This document shows, piece after piece, positions 20,238 through 27,191 of a DNA stretch of 64,000 nt (position 1 is its first letter; each line of letters opens with the position of its first letter). The position numbers were made by a program, and so were the translations under genes. The notes beneath the pieces were generated by a model. That model ran no database searches and had not been told where the DNA came from. It saw only the letters and a program-made list of their open reading frames with translations. Source of the stretch: Streptosporangium saharense (GTDB lineage: Bacteria; Actinomycetota; Actinomycetes; Streptosporangiales; Streptosporangiaceae); NCBI RefSeq assembly GCF_014203715.1, contig NZ_JACHJP010000011.1:186001-250000 (forward strand), in the 5' to 3' direction.

Positions 20238-20973
20238 GGCAGCGGGCCGCCGAGTACAGGTGGCTGTCGGGGAACTCCGAGGCGGTCAGCACCCTGCCCA
20301 CCACGATCACCGCGGTACGCAGGATGCCCGCGGCGCGGACCTGGTCGGCGATGTCGGCGAGCGTGCCGCGCAGGATCACCTCGTCGTCCCTGCTGGCCCT
20401 GGCCACCACGGCGACCGGGCAGTCGAGGCCGTAGCGGGGCACCAGTTCCCCCACGACCGCCTCGACGCGCTGCACGGCCAGGTGCAGGACCATCGTCGCC
20501 CCCGACCTGCCGAGGGTGTCCAGGTCCTCCCCCTCCGGCATGGGGGTGGCCCGCGCCGAGGTGCGGGTGAGCACCACCGTCTGGCCGACGCCGGGCACGG
20601 TCAGCTCCCGCTTCAGCGAGGCCGCCGCCGCAGCGAAGGCGGGCACCCCGGGCACCACCTCGTACGGCACGCCCTCGGCGTCCAGGCGCCGCATCTGCTC
20701 GGCCATCGCGCTGTAGACCGAGGGGTCCCCCGAGTGCAGCCTCGCCACGTCGAGCCCCGCCTCGTGGGCGGCGAACATCTCGGCCACGATCTCGTCGAGG
20801 GCCATCCTGGCGGTGTCCACGAGACGCGCCCCCGGCGGGCAGCACTCAAGCAGCTCCTGCGGGACCAGGGAGCCCGCGTACAGGCAGACCGGCGAGGCGG
20901 CGATCACCCGCTGTCCCCGCAGGGTGATGAGGTCGGCGGCCCCAGGCCCCGCCCCGACGAACCGCACCGTCAC
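20230..20973 (-). CDS. cobM: Precorrin-4 C11-methyltransferase
   Basis: This 247-residue SAM-dependent tetrapyrrole methylase of the CobM/CbiF type methylates C11 of precorrin-4. It shows FVGAGPGAADLITLRG at the N-terminus, YAGSLVPQELL, HSGDPSVYSAM and VVPGVPAFAAAAASL, all typical of the family. It overlaps cobL (4 bp) and cobK (8 bp), which fits a translationally coupled operon. Confidence 0.95.
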   Translation of the reverse strand: MTVRFVGAGPGAADLITLRGQRVIAASPVCLYAGSLVPQELLECCPPGARLVDTARMALDEIVAEMFAAHEAGLDVARLHSGDPSVYSAMAEQMRRLDAEGVPYEVVPGVPAFAAAAASLKRELTVPGVGQTVVLTRTSARATPMPEGEDLDTLGRSGATMVLHLAVQRVEAVVGELVPRYGLDCPVAVVARASRDDEVILRGTLADIADQVRAAGILRTAVIVVGRVLTASEFPDSHLYSAARCRD

Positions 20974-22220
20974 CGTCGTTCCTCCTCTACCGGCTCCGCC
21001 GGTTTGACCGCCGTCCAGATCGTCACCGGCATCATGGGCCGCCAGCCGGTGAAACCGCCGACCGGGGCGGCCCTACTGACCGCGAGCCTGACCATCTCGC
21101 TGTGGGGGGCGCCGATCCTGGCGTGCCAGGCGGCCACGGTGACCTCCGACTCGACGGTCACCGCGTTGGCCACCAGCCTGCCCCCGGGCCGCAGCGCCCG
21201 CCAGCAGGCCTCGATCACGCCGGGGGCGCTCACCCCGCCGCCGACGAACACGGCGTCGGGGACGGCGAGGCCGTCGAGCGCGCCGGGGGCGGCCCCGGTC
21301 ACCACGGTCAGGCCGGGCACCCCGAGGGCGTGGGCGTTGCGGGTGAGCCGCTCGGCCCGGCCGCCGTCCTTCTCGACGGCGACGGCCCGGTTCTCCCGGT
21401 GGGCGCGCATCCACTCGATCGCGACGCTGCCCGCCCCGCCGCCGACGTCCCACAGCAGTTCGCCGGGGACGGGCGCGAGCCGGGACATGGTCACCGCCCG
21501 CACCTCGCGCTTGGTGAGCTGGCCGTCGTGCTCGAACGTCTCGTCGGGCAGGCCGGGCAGGCACGGCAGTGGAACGGTCCCCGGGGCGGCCACGCACTCC
21601 ACGGCCACGACGTTGAGGGCTGCGGTCTCCGGCACCGCCCAGCCGCCCGCCGTACCGGACACCAGGCGCTCGTCGTCACCGCCCAGGCGTTCCAGGACGG
21701 TCATCGGGCTCGCGCCGTACCCCCGGGAGGTGAGCAGCGCGGCGACCCCGGCCGGGGTGCGGCCGTCGGCGCTGAGGACGAGCACCCTGCGCCCGTCGTG
21801 GACGGCGGGGTGCACGGCCTCGACGGGACGCGACACGAGGCTGACCACCTCGACGCGGTCGGCGGCCCAGCCGAGCCTGGCGCAGGCCAGCGAGACCGAG
21901 GAGAGCGAGGGCAGCACCCTGACCCGCTCGGCGCCGAGCAGCCGCACCAGCGTCGTGCCGATGCCGTGGAACATGGGGTCGCCGCTGGCCAACACGCACA
22001 CCGCGCGACCACGGTTGGCCTCGACGAGGCCGGGCAGCGCGGGCAGCAGCGGTGACGGCCACACGACGCGCTCCGCCGTACAGACGGAGACGGGAACCAG
22101 GTCGAGCTGCCTGGAGCCGCCCATCAGCACGTCGGCGGCGAGCAGTTCCTCGCGTGCCCGCGGGGACAGACCGGCCCAGCCGTCGGCTCCGACGCCGACG
22201 ACGGTTATCCGGTCAGACAT
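20970..22220 (-). CDS. cobL: Precorrin-6Y C5,15-methyltransferase (decarboxylating)
   Basis: This 416-residue protein joins a CbiE-type methylase (about 1-200, VVGVGADGWAGLSPRARE and ASGDPMFHGIG) to a CbiT-type class I methyltransferase (about 210-400, LWDVGGGAGSVAIEWMR). CobL methylates C5 and C15 and decarboxylates the acetate side chain. It heads the minus-strand cob trio. Its 5' end overlaps the 3' end of a PPOX-family gene by 8 bp. Confidence 0.95.
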   Translation of the reverse strand: MSDRITVVGVGADGWAGLSPRAREELLAADVLMGGSRQLDLVPVSVCTAERVVWPSPLLPALPGLVEANRGRAVCVLASGDPMFHGIGTTLVRLLGAERVRVLPSLSSVSLACARLGWAADRVEVVSLVSRPVEAVHPAVHDGRRVLVLSADGRTPAGVAALLTSRGYGASPMTVLERLGGDDERLVSGTAGGWAVPETAALNVVAVECVAAPGTVPLPCLPGLPDETFEHDGQLTKREVRAVTMSRLAPVPGELLWDVGGGAGSVAIEWMRAHRENRAVAVEKDGGRAERLTRNAHALGVPGLTVVTGAAPGALDGLAVPDAVFVGGGVSAPGVIEACWRALRPGGRLVANAVTVESEVTVAAWHARIGAPHSEMVRLAVSRAAPVGGFTGWRPMMPVTIWTAVKPAEPVEEERR

Positions 22221-22605
22221 TTCCGAGCACGCGGGTGACGCTGATCTCGATGACGACGCGGGCGGGGTTCTCCCTGGGCTGCCGGTAGCGCTCGGCGTAG
22301 CGGCGCACGGCCTCGGCGACCGAGGCGGGGTCCCTGCGGATCACCGCCCTGCCTTCGAGCGTCGACCAGCGCCCGCCGTCCACCTGGCAGACCGCGACCC
22401 GGGCACCGCCGTCCCCGGCCGCCTCGACGTGACGGACCTTGCGCGAGCCGTCCGAGGTGATCACCCTGGCGATCCCGGCCTCGGCGTCCAGCGTCACGCC
22501 GACCGGGACGACGTGCGGCGTGCCGTCGGCCCGCAACGTGGTCAGCGTGCACAGGTGGTACTCCCGCCAGAAGGCGTGGAAACCGTCCTCGCGATCCGTC
22601 AACAC
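22213..22605 (-). CDS. PPOX-class F420/FMN-dependent protein
   Basis: This protein of about 130 residues has the split beta-barrel of the pyridoxamine-phosphate-oxidase family (HLCTLTTLRADGTPHVVPVG, then RVAVCQVDGGRW and RYRQPRENP). Actinobacterial members bind F420 or FMN, or are heme-type; which applies here cannot be told. I chose the GTG at 22605 because GGAGGG precedes it at good spacing and the family starts there. In-frame ATGs at 22644 and 22698 would add an unmatched N-terminus. Confidence 0.8.
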   Translation of the reverse strand: MLTDREDGFHAFWREYHLCTLTTLRADGTPHVVPVGVTLDAEAGIARVITSDGSRKVRHVEAAGDGGARVAVCQVDGGRWSTLEGRAVIRRDPASVAEAVRRYAERYRQPRENPARVVIEISVTRVLGNV

Positions 22606-22746
22606 CGGCTGTCCCTCCCGTGGCTGCTGTCTACGGGGCGCCATAGTAGGGCATGTCTCCTGGATCTTTACGCCCGCGGCGTCGTCGCCCCACCCCACGA
22701 GAACACTCCGCGAGCTCCGCGTTCGCCACGGGGATACACGGGGCGT

Positions 22747-22774
22747 CCCCGGCGGAGGACGGGCTCCGCCGGGG
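22747..22774 (-). terminator. Strong GC hairpin downstream of def
   Basis: CCCCGGCGGAG at 22747-22757 pairs perfectly with CTCCGCCGGGG at 22764-22774 around a 6-base loop. It begins 9 bp beyond the deformylase stop on the minus strand. No U-tract is present, but stem length and position suit a terminator. Confidence 0.6.
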
Positions 22775-22782
22775 GCCGGGGC

Positions 22783-23331
22783 TCACTCGGCCGTGGACGG
22801 CTGGGCGCGCTCGCTCTCGTAGGCCGCGAGGACCTGCTGGCGGCGCTCCCTGGGGAGCCTGTCGATGTACAGCATGCCGTCCAGGTGGTCGGTCTCGTGC
22901 TGCAGGCAGCGGGCGAGCAGCCCGGTGCCCTCGACCGTGATCGGCGCCCCGGTGACGTCGAAGCCGTGCACCACGGCCCGGTCGGGCCTGGCCAGGTTGG
23001 CCCGCTGCCCGGGGACGGACAGGCAGCCCTCGTCGTACTCGTCAAGGTTGCGCTCGCCGTGGCCCGGCAGCACCAGGGTCGGGTTGACGACGACGCCCCT
23101 GCGGTACTCCTCGGTCTCGTCGGGGCAGTCGTAGACGAAGACCCGCAGCGGCACGCCGATCTGGTTGGCGGCCAGACCGACGCCCTCCGCGGCGTACATG
23201 CTGGCGAACATGTCGGCCACGAGCACGGCCAGCTCCTCGTCGAAGGCCGTCACGTCCTCGCACGGGCGGTGCAGCACCGGCTCACCGACAACCGTGATCG
23301 GCCTCGCCGTACCCTCGCCGCTTGCTTCCAT
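22783..23331 (-). CDS. def: Peptide deformylase
   Basis: This 182-residue metalloenzyme removes the formyl group from the N-terminal Met of new proteins. All three family motifs are visible: GVGLAANQIG, EGCLSVPG (metal-binding Cys) and QHETDHLDG (HExxH). It is monocistronic here: a hairpin lies just downstream, and the next minus-strand gene is 77 bp upstream. Actinomycetes often carry more than one def, so this may not be the only copy. Confidence 0.96.
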   Translation of the reverse strand: MEASGEGTARPITVVGEPVLHRPCEDVTAFDEELAVLVADMFASMYAAEGVGLAANQIGVPLRVFVYDCPDETEEYRRGVVVNPTLVLPGHGERNLDEYDEGCLSVPGQRANLARPDRAVVHGFDVTGAPITVEGTGLLARCLQHETDHLDGMLYIDRLPRERRQQVLAAYESERAQPSTAE

Positions 23332-23408
23332 CCGTCACGCCTCCATGTCGCGGTATGTGGTTCGCCGCAGAAGACTACTGGTGGCCGCGAACCCCGCGGG
23401 ACGGGTGG

Positions 23409-23807
23409 TCAGCGGCCCCCGCTGTAGACGACCTGCTCGGGCCTGACCCTGACGGTGATGCGCTGCTCGCCCGGCTGGCGGTAGGGGTAGGTCTCCACCC
23501 CGAGATACTTGTTGGCCAGGCCGTCGATGACCTCGTCGGCGCCGTCGAGCTCAAGCTCGGCGACCCCGGAGACGCTCACCAGGTGGAAGGCGTCCTTCGG
23601 GTCGAGCACGCTCACCGACACCTGCGGGTCGTTACGCAGGTGGCGCTCCTTGGCGCGGCCCACGGCGGTGTTGAAGATGACGTCGTCTCCGTCCACGTCC
23701 ACCCAGACGACGGTGCTGTGCAGCGAGCCGTCAGGCCGCACGGTGGTCACCCAGCCGTGAATGGGCTGGCTGATCAGTGCCTTGGCGTCGTCGTTCAGCT
23801 TTCCCAC
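23409..23807 (-). CDS. PPOX-class F420-dependent oxidoreductase family protein
   Basis: This 132-residue split-barrel protein shows WVTTVRPDGSLHSTVVWVD, RAKERHLRNDPQVSVSVLD and a C-terminal ITVRVRPEQV, as in TIGR03618-type proteins. Members often bind F420H2 and reduce unsaturated substrates; the substrate is unknown. It appears to be a single-gene unit. It is clearly different in sequence from the other PPOX protein 0.8 kb away, so not a recent duplicate. Confidence 0.85.
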   Translation of the reverse strand: MGKLNDDAKALISQPIHGWVTTVRPDGSLHSTVVWVDVDGDDVIFNTAVGRAKERHLRNDPQVSVSVLDPKDAFHLVSVSGVAELELDGADEVIDGLANKYLGVETYPYRQPGEQRITVRVRPEQVVYSGGR

Positions 23808-23979
23808 GGGAACCTCCGCAGTCGCGTGATGTGCCTACCGACCCATCGAACATCACGGGTAACCGATCAATTCCACCGCCCCCCACCTCGTGCTCCATCC
23901 CCTTGCCGCACGGGGAGTTCGGCGCGGGCCTCCCCAGGCTCCGGACCGCCTCGGCGTCGGCGGGCCGTACGATCGGCGG

Positions 23980-24324
23980 ATGACCGCCCACCAGAGTCAG
24001 CTCGTCCTCGACTGCGCCAGCCCCGAGACGCTCGCCGTGTTCTGGAGCCGCCTGCTCGGCGGGGTCCCGGTGCACCGTGACCCCGGCTGGTCCCGTCTCG
24101 ACCCGCCCGGCGGGCTCAGGATGGCCTTCCAGCGGGTGCCCGAGGCCAAGACGGGCAAGAACCGCCTCCATCTGGACATCGCCGTGGAGGACGTCACCGT
24201 GGCCGCGGAGGAGGCGCTGAGCCTGGGCGCGCGGCGCGTCGGTGAGCAGGTGCGTGACGCCGCGGGCGCCTTCCAGGTGATGCGCGACCCCGAGGGCAAC
24301 GAGTTCTGCTTCGTCAGCCCCTGA
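23980..24324 (+). CDS. VOC/glyoxalase-like domain protein
   Basis: This 114-residue protein carries one glyoxalase-like half (LDCASPETLAVFWSRLLG at the start, RLHLDIAVEDV in the middle, MRDPEGNEFCFV at the end). It matches the common actinobacterial Glyoxalase_6 type whose function is mostly unknown. The last segment provides a typical metal-ligand Glu. It converges on the SDR gene with a 4-bp gap, and both stop codons sit in a 12-bp palindrome. Confidence 0.85.
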   Translation: MTAHQSQLVLDCASPETLAVFWSRLLGGVPVHRDPGWSRLDPPGGLRMAFQRVPEAKTGKNRLHLDIAVEDVTVAAEEALSLGARRVGEQVRDAAGAFQVMRDPEGNEFCFVSP

Positions 24325-24328
24325 CCGG

Positions 24329-25108
24329 TCAGTGCACGGAGAGCCCGCCGTCCACGAAGATCGACTGCCCGGTGACGTACGCCGAGGCGCGGCTCGCCAG
24401 GAAGACCGCCGCGCCCGCGAAGTCCTCCGCCAGGCCGTTGCGGCCGATCATCGTGCGCGCGGCCAGCGCCGCCACCCGCTCCGGGTCGGACGAGAGCCGC
24501 GCGTTGAGCGGCGTCATCACGAACCCCGGCACGAGCGTGTTGCAGGTGACACCGTACGGCGACCACGCCTCGGCCTGGGAGCGCGACAGCGATTCGAGCC
24601 CGCCCTTGGAGACGCCGTAGGCGCCGCTCTGCACGAAGGCCCGGTGCGCCTGCTGGGAGCTGACGTGGATGATCCGGCCGAACCCCCGCTCCGCCATGCC
24701 CGGCCCGAACCGCTGCCCCAGCAGGTAGGGCGCCTCCAGGTTGACGGCCATGGTGATGTCCCACACGTCCTCGCCCAGTTCCCCCATGGGCGGTCGCTGG
24801 TTGATCCCGGCGCTGTTGACGAGGATGTCGGGCTCGCCGAACGCCTTCGCGGCCTCCTCTGCGGCGGCGCGCACGGCCTCGCGGGTGCCCAGGTCGGCGC
24901 TGACCCAGGCGGCGCGGCAGCCGTCGGCCGTCAGCTCCTCGACCGTCGCGGCCAGCTCCTCCCTCCGGCGCGCCACGACCACGACGGCCGCCCCCGCGCG
25001 GGCCAGGGCCCCGGCGATGGCACGGCCGATGCCGGAGCTCCCGCCGGTCACCACGGCGACCCTTCCGTCCAGGGAGAACAGCTCTGACAGGTAGGACTGT
25101 GTCGTCAT
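24329..25108 (-). CDS. SDR family oxidoreductase
   Basis: This 259-residue classical short-chain dehydrogenase has the cofactor motif TGGSSGIG near residue 20, NSAGIN near 95, catalytic Ser in HVSSQQAH and YGVSK (YxxxK), and a GQSIFVDGG C-terminus. It resembles gluconate 5-dehydrogenase/3-oxoacyl reductase-like SDRs, but the substrate cannot be assigned. The start is the ATG at 25108, where the family begins; an upstream extension in frame has no match. Confidence 0.92.
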   Translation of the reverse strand: MTTQSYLSELFSLDGRVAVVTGGSSGIGRAIAGALARAGAAVVVVARRREELAATVEELTADGCRAAWVSADLGTREAVRAAAEEAAKAFGEPDILVNSAGINQRPPMGELGEDVWDITMAVNLEAPYLLGQRFGPGMAERGFGRIIHVSSQQAHRAFVQSGAYGVSKGGLESLSRSQAEAWSPYGVTCNTLVPGFVMTPLNARLSSDPERVAALAARTMIGRNGLAEDFAGAAVFLASRASAYVTGQSIFVDGGLSVH

Positions 25109-25216
25109 GGGCCGAACTGTAGAGGAGCCTCGACGTGTGAACCCGATCGGGGCGTTGTGGCGAGACATGGCTGACCACTGTTCCGACTGTTCCTACGGAG
25201 GGGCCGGCCCGATGCC

Positions 25217-25810
25217 ATGGTGCCGACGATGACCGCACCACCCACGACCGGTACGTGTGACCACGACCTGGTGCGGGAGTCCTGGACACGTCCGGAGGCG
25301 TTCTCCGCGCTGTTCGACCGCTACGCCGACATGCTCTACCGATATGTCTCCCGCAGGCTCGGCCCCGAGGTGGCCGAGGACCTGGTCGGGGAGACGTTCC
25401 TGGTCGCCTTCGACCGCAGGAGGCGCTACGACCTGGCCTACACCGACGCCCGTCCCTGGCTGTTCGGCATCGTGACCAAACTCGTCTCCAGGCACCACCG
25501 CACCGAGGCCGCGAGGTACCGGGCGCTGCAGCGCAGCCCCGGGGAGGGCGTGGTCGAGAGCCCGGCCGACCGGGTGGCCGCCGAGGTCACCGCCCTGGCC
25601 TGCAGGCCCGCGCTCGCGGGGGCGCTCGCGGGGCTGCCTGCCAGGGACCGTGACGTCCTGCTGCTGATCGCCTGGGGCGACCTGTCGTACGAGGAGGCCG
25701 CCCGCTCCCTCGGCATCCCGGTGGGCACCGTGCGCTCCCGGCTGAACAGAGCCCGCAGGAAGGTCCGCGCGGCGCTCGGCGAGACCAACCCGATGCACGA
25801 GGAGGAGTGA
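25217..25810 (+). CDS. ECF-type RNA polymerase sigma factor
   Basis: This 197-residue sigma-70 family protein has region 2 (FDRYADMLYRYVSRRLGPEVAEDL as core, then ETFLVAF) and region 4 with a helix-turn-helix (LSYEEAARSLGIPVGTVRSR). GGAGGGG upstream could serve the ATG at 25217 or the one at 25229. It is followed immediately (2 bp) by a membrane protein that may act as its regulator. The promoter it recognises is unknown. Confidence 0.92.
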   Translation: MVPTMTAPPTTGTCDHDLVRESWTRPEAFSALFDRYADMLYRYVSRRLGPEVAEDLVGETFLVAFDRRRRYDLAYTDARPWLFGIVTKLVSRHHRTEAARYRALQRSPGEGVVESPADRVAAEVTALACRPALAGALAGLPARDRDVLLLIAWGDLSYEEAARSLGIPVGTVRSRLNRARRKVRAALGETNPMHEEE

Positions 25811-25812
25811 CC

Positions 25813-26868
25813 ATGGACGACCTGACGATGCTCCGCGCCCTCGGCGACGAGTTGGAGCACGAGCCGCCCGCCACGCTCGCCAATCAGCGGCGGCGCCTGC
25901 TCGACGCCTCGAACGGCACGGGACGGCCACGGCGACCACGAGGGCCACGGGGGCTCAGCGTGCGCGGCATGGCGATGCTCGGCCTGGCCGCCGCGGCCAC
26001 CGCGGCCGTGCTCGTCGCCCCGGCCGTGCTGCTGCGCGGCCACGAGGTGGCCACCCCGGTCGGGGCGCGCCCGGTCAAGGCGAACGAGGCGATCAACGTG
26101 CTCGTCGCCGGGACCGACGGCCAGATGGGGTCGGGGAGGAACCCCGCCCGCGCCGACGTGCTGCTCCTGGTGCACCTGTCCGCCGACCGCGGGCGGGTCA
26201 CCGTCGTCAGCGTCCCGAGGGACTTGGCGGTTCCCGTCGTGCCCTGCGCGGGTTCCGCGGGCGGGGCCTCAGGTCCCGCCAAGACCGAAAGGATCGGCGC
26301 GTCCTTCGCCGACGGCGGGATGGCCTGCCTCTGGAAGCGGGTGGAGGTCCTGACCGGAATCCGGGTCGACCACGCGGTCGAGGTGGACTTCTCCGGCTTC
26401 AAGGACATGGTTGACGCCCTCGGCGGGGTCGAGGTCACCCTGCCCACCCCGATCGACGACCCACGGGCGAAGGTACGGCTCCCCAAGGGCAGGCAGGTGC
26501 TCGACGGCGGCCAGGCGCTCGGCTACGTGCGGGCCCGTTACAGCCTGGGTGACGGCTCGGACCTGGGGCGGATCGGACGCCAGCAGCGCTTCGTGGAGGC
26601 CATGCTGCGCAAGGCCGGTGGGCTGATGTCCGACCCCGCCCGTCTGGCCGCCTTCCTCGGCGCCGCCGCAAAGTCGGTCAAGGCCGACAGCAAGCTCGAC
26701 CTACCGACGCTGCGGGCCATCGCCGAGAGCCTGGACGGGACGGTCCCGGGGTCGTTCGGGTCCTTCAGGGTGCCCGTCCGCCCGTCCGCCTCGGACCCGG
26801 GCATGCTCGACTGGGACCGCCCCGCCGCCCAACGCCTGTTCGCGAAAGTCCGCGACGACACCCTGTGA
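25813..26868 (+). CDS. Membrane LytR-CpsA-Psr (LCP) family protein
   Basis: This 351-residue protein has a cytoplasmic N-terminus of about 50 residues, one membrane segment (about 52-75, GMAMLGLAAAATAAVLVA) and an extracellular LCP domain. LCP landmarks are ARADVLLLVHL, VSVPRDLAVPV, and RARYSLGDGSDLGRIGRQQR. LCP enzymes attach glycopolymers to peptidoglycan. The N-terminus (MDDLTMLRALGDELE) resembles anti-sigma-like membrane partners of ECF factors, and the gene directly follows a sigma gene, so it may also control that sigma factor; that part is inference. The ATG at 25813 has GAGGAG six bases upstream. Confidence 0.85.
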   Translation: MDDLTMLRALGDELEHEPPATLANQRRRLLDASNGTGRPRRPRGPRGLSVRGMAMLGLAAAATAAVLVAPAVLLRGHEVATPVGARPVKANEAINVLVAGTDGQMGSGRNPARADVLLLVHLSADRGRVTVVSVPRDLAVPVVPCAGSAGGASGPAKTERIGASFADGGMACLWKRVEVLTGIRVDHAVEVDFSGFKDMVDALGGVEVTLPTPIDDPRAKVRLPKGRQVLDGGQALGYVRARYSLGDGSDLGRIGRQQRFVEAMLRKAGGLMSDPARLAAFLGAAAKSVKADSKLDLPTLRAIAESLDGTVPGSFGSFRVPVRPSASDPGMLDWDRPAAQRLFAKVRDDTL

Positions 26869-27191
26869 ACCGGCTACCGCTCCGCGACAGCCGTAAGGAG
26901 CGGCCTGAGGGGGAGCCGCGCGGGGTGACCGGGTTGGTCGCGCGGAGCCGGAGGTCGTGTGGGACGGGCCTGAGCGGTCACCGGGCAACGGGGAGCCGTG
27001 TTGGAGAGCTGGATGACCACGCGGAGCGGCCCGGGCGGTCGCCGGACAGCGGAAGCCGTCGGGGATGGTTCCGCGCGGAGCGGCCCGAGGGGGTTCCGCG
27101 CGTGTGGAGCAAGTGTGCGGGAGCCGTACATGGCGGGGAGTGTGGGGCGCGCCTCGTTGCGGCATCCCGCATGCCCGCAGACAATGAGCGG
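26869..27191. repeat. Gene-free region with degenerate GC-rich repeats
   Basis: This 323-bp stretch has no credible gene. It holds imperfect copies of a GGAGCGGCCYGRG-like unit, seen near 26898, 27022 and 27077 with a weaker one near 26969, often followed by a CCGCGCG or CCGGGC element. Open frames through it are shadows. Function is unknown; it may be decayed sequence or contain the hypF promoter. Confidence 0.4.

Noticed and set aside
20813..21007. Possible separate gene between cobM and cobL
   Set aside because: cobM and cobL overlap directly, and the frame is a shadow on the opposite strand.
19606..23427. A 1273-codon plus-strand frame across cobK, cobM, cobL and def
   Set aside because: Every segment is antisense to a well-identified gene, and the protein has no family features.
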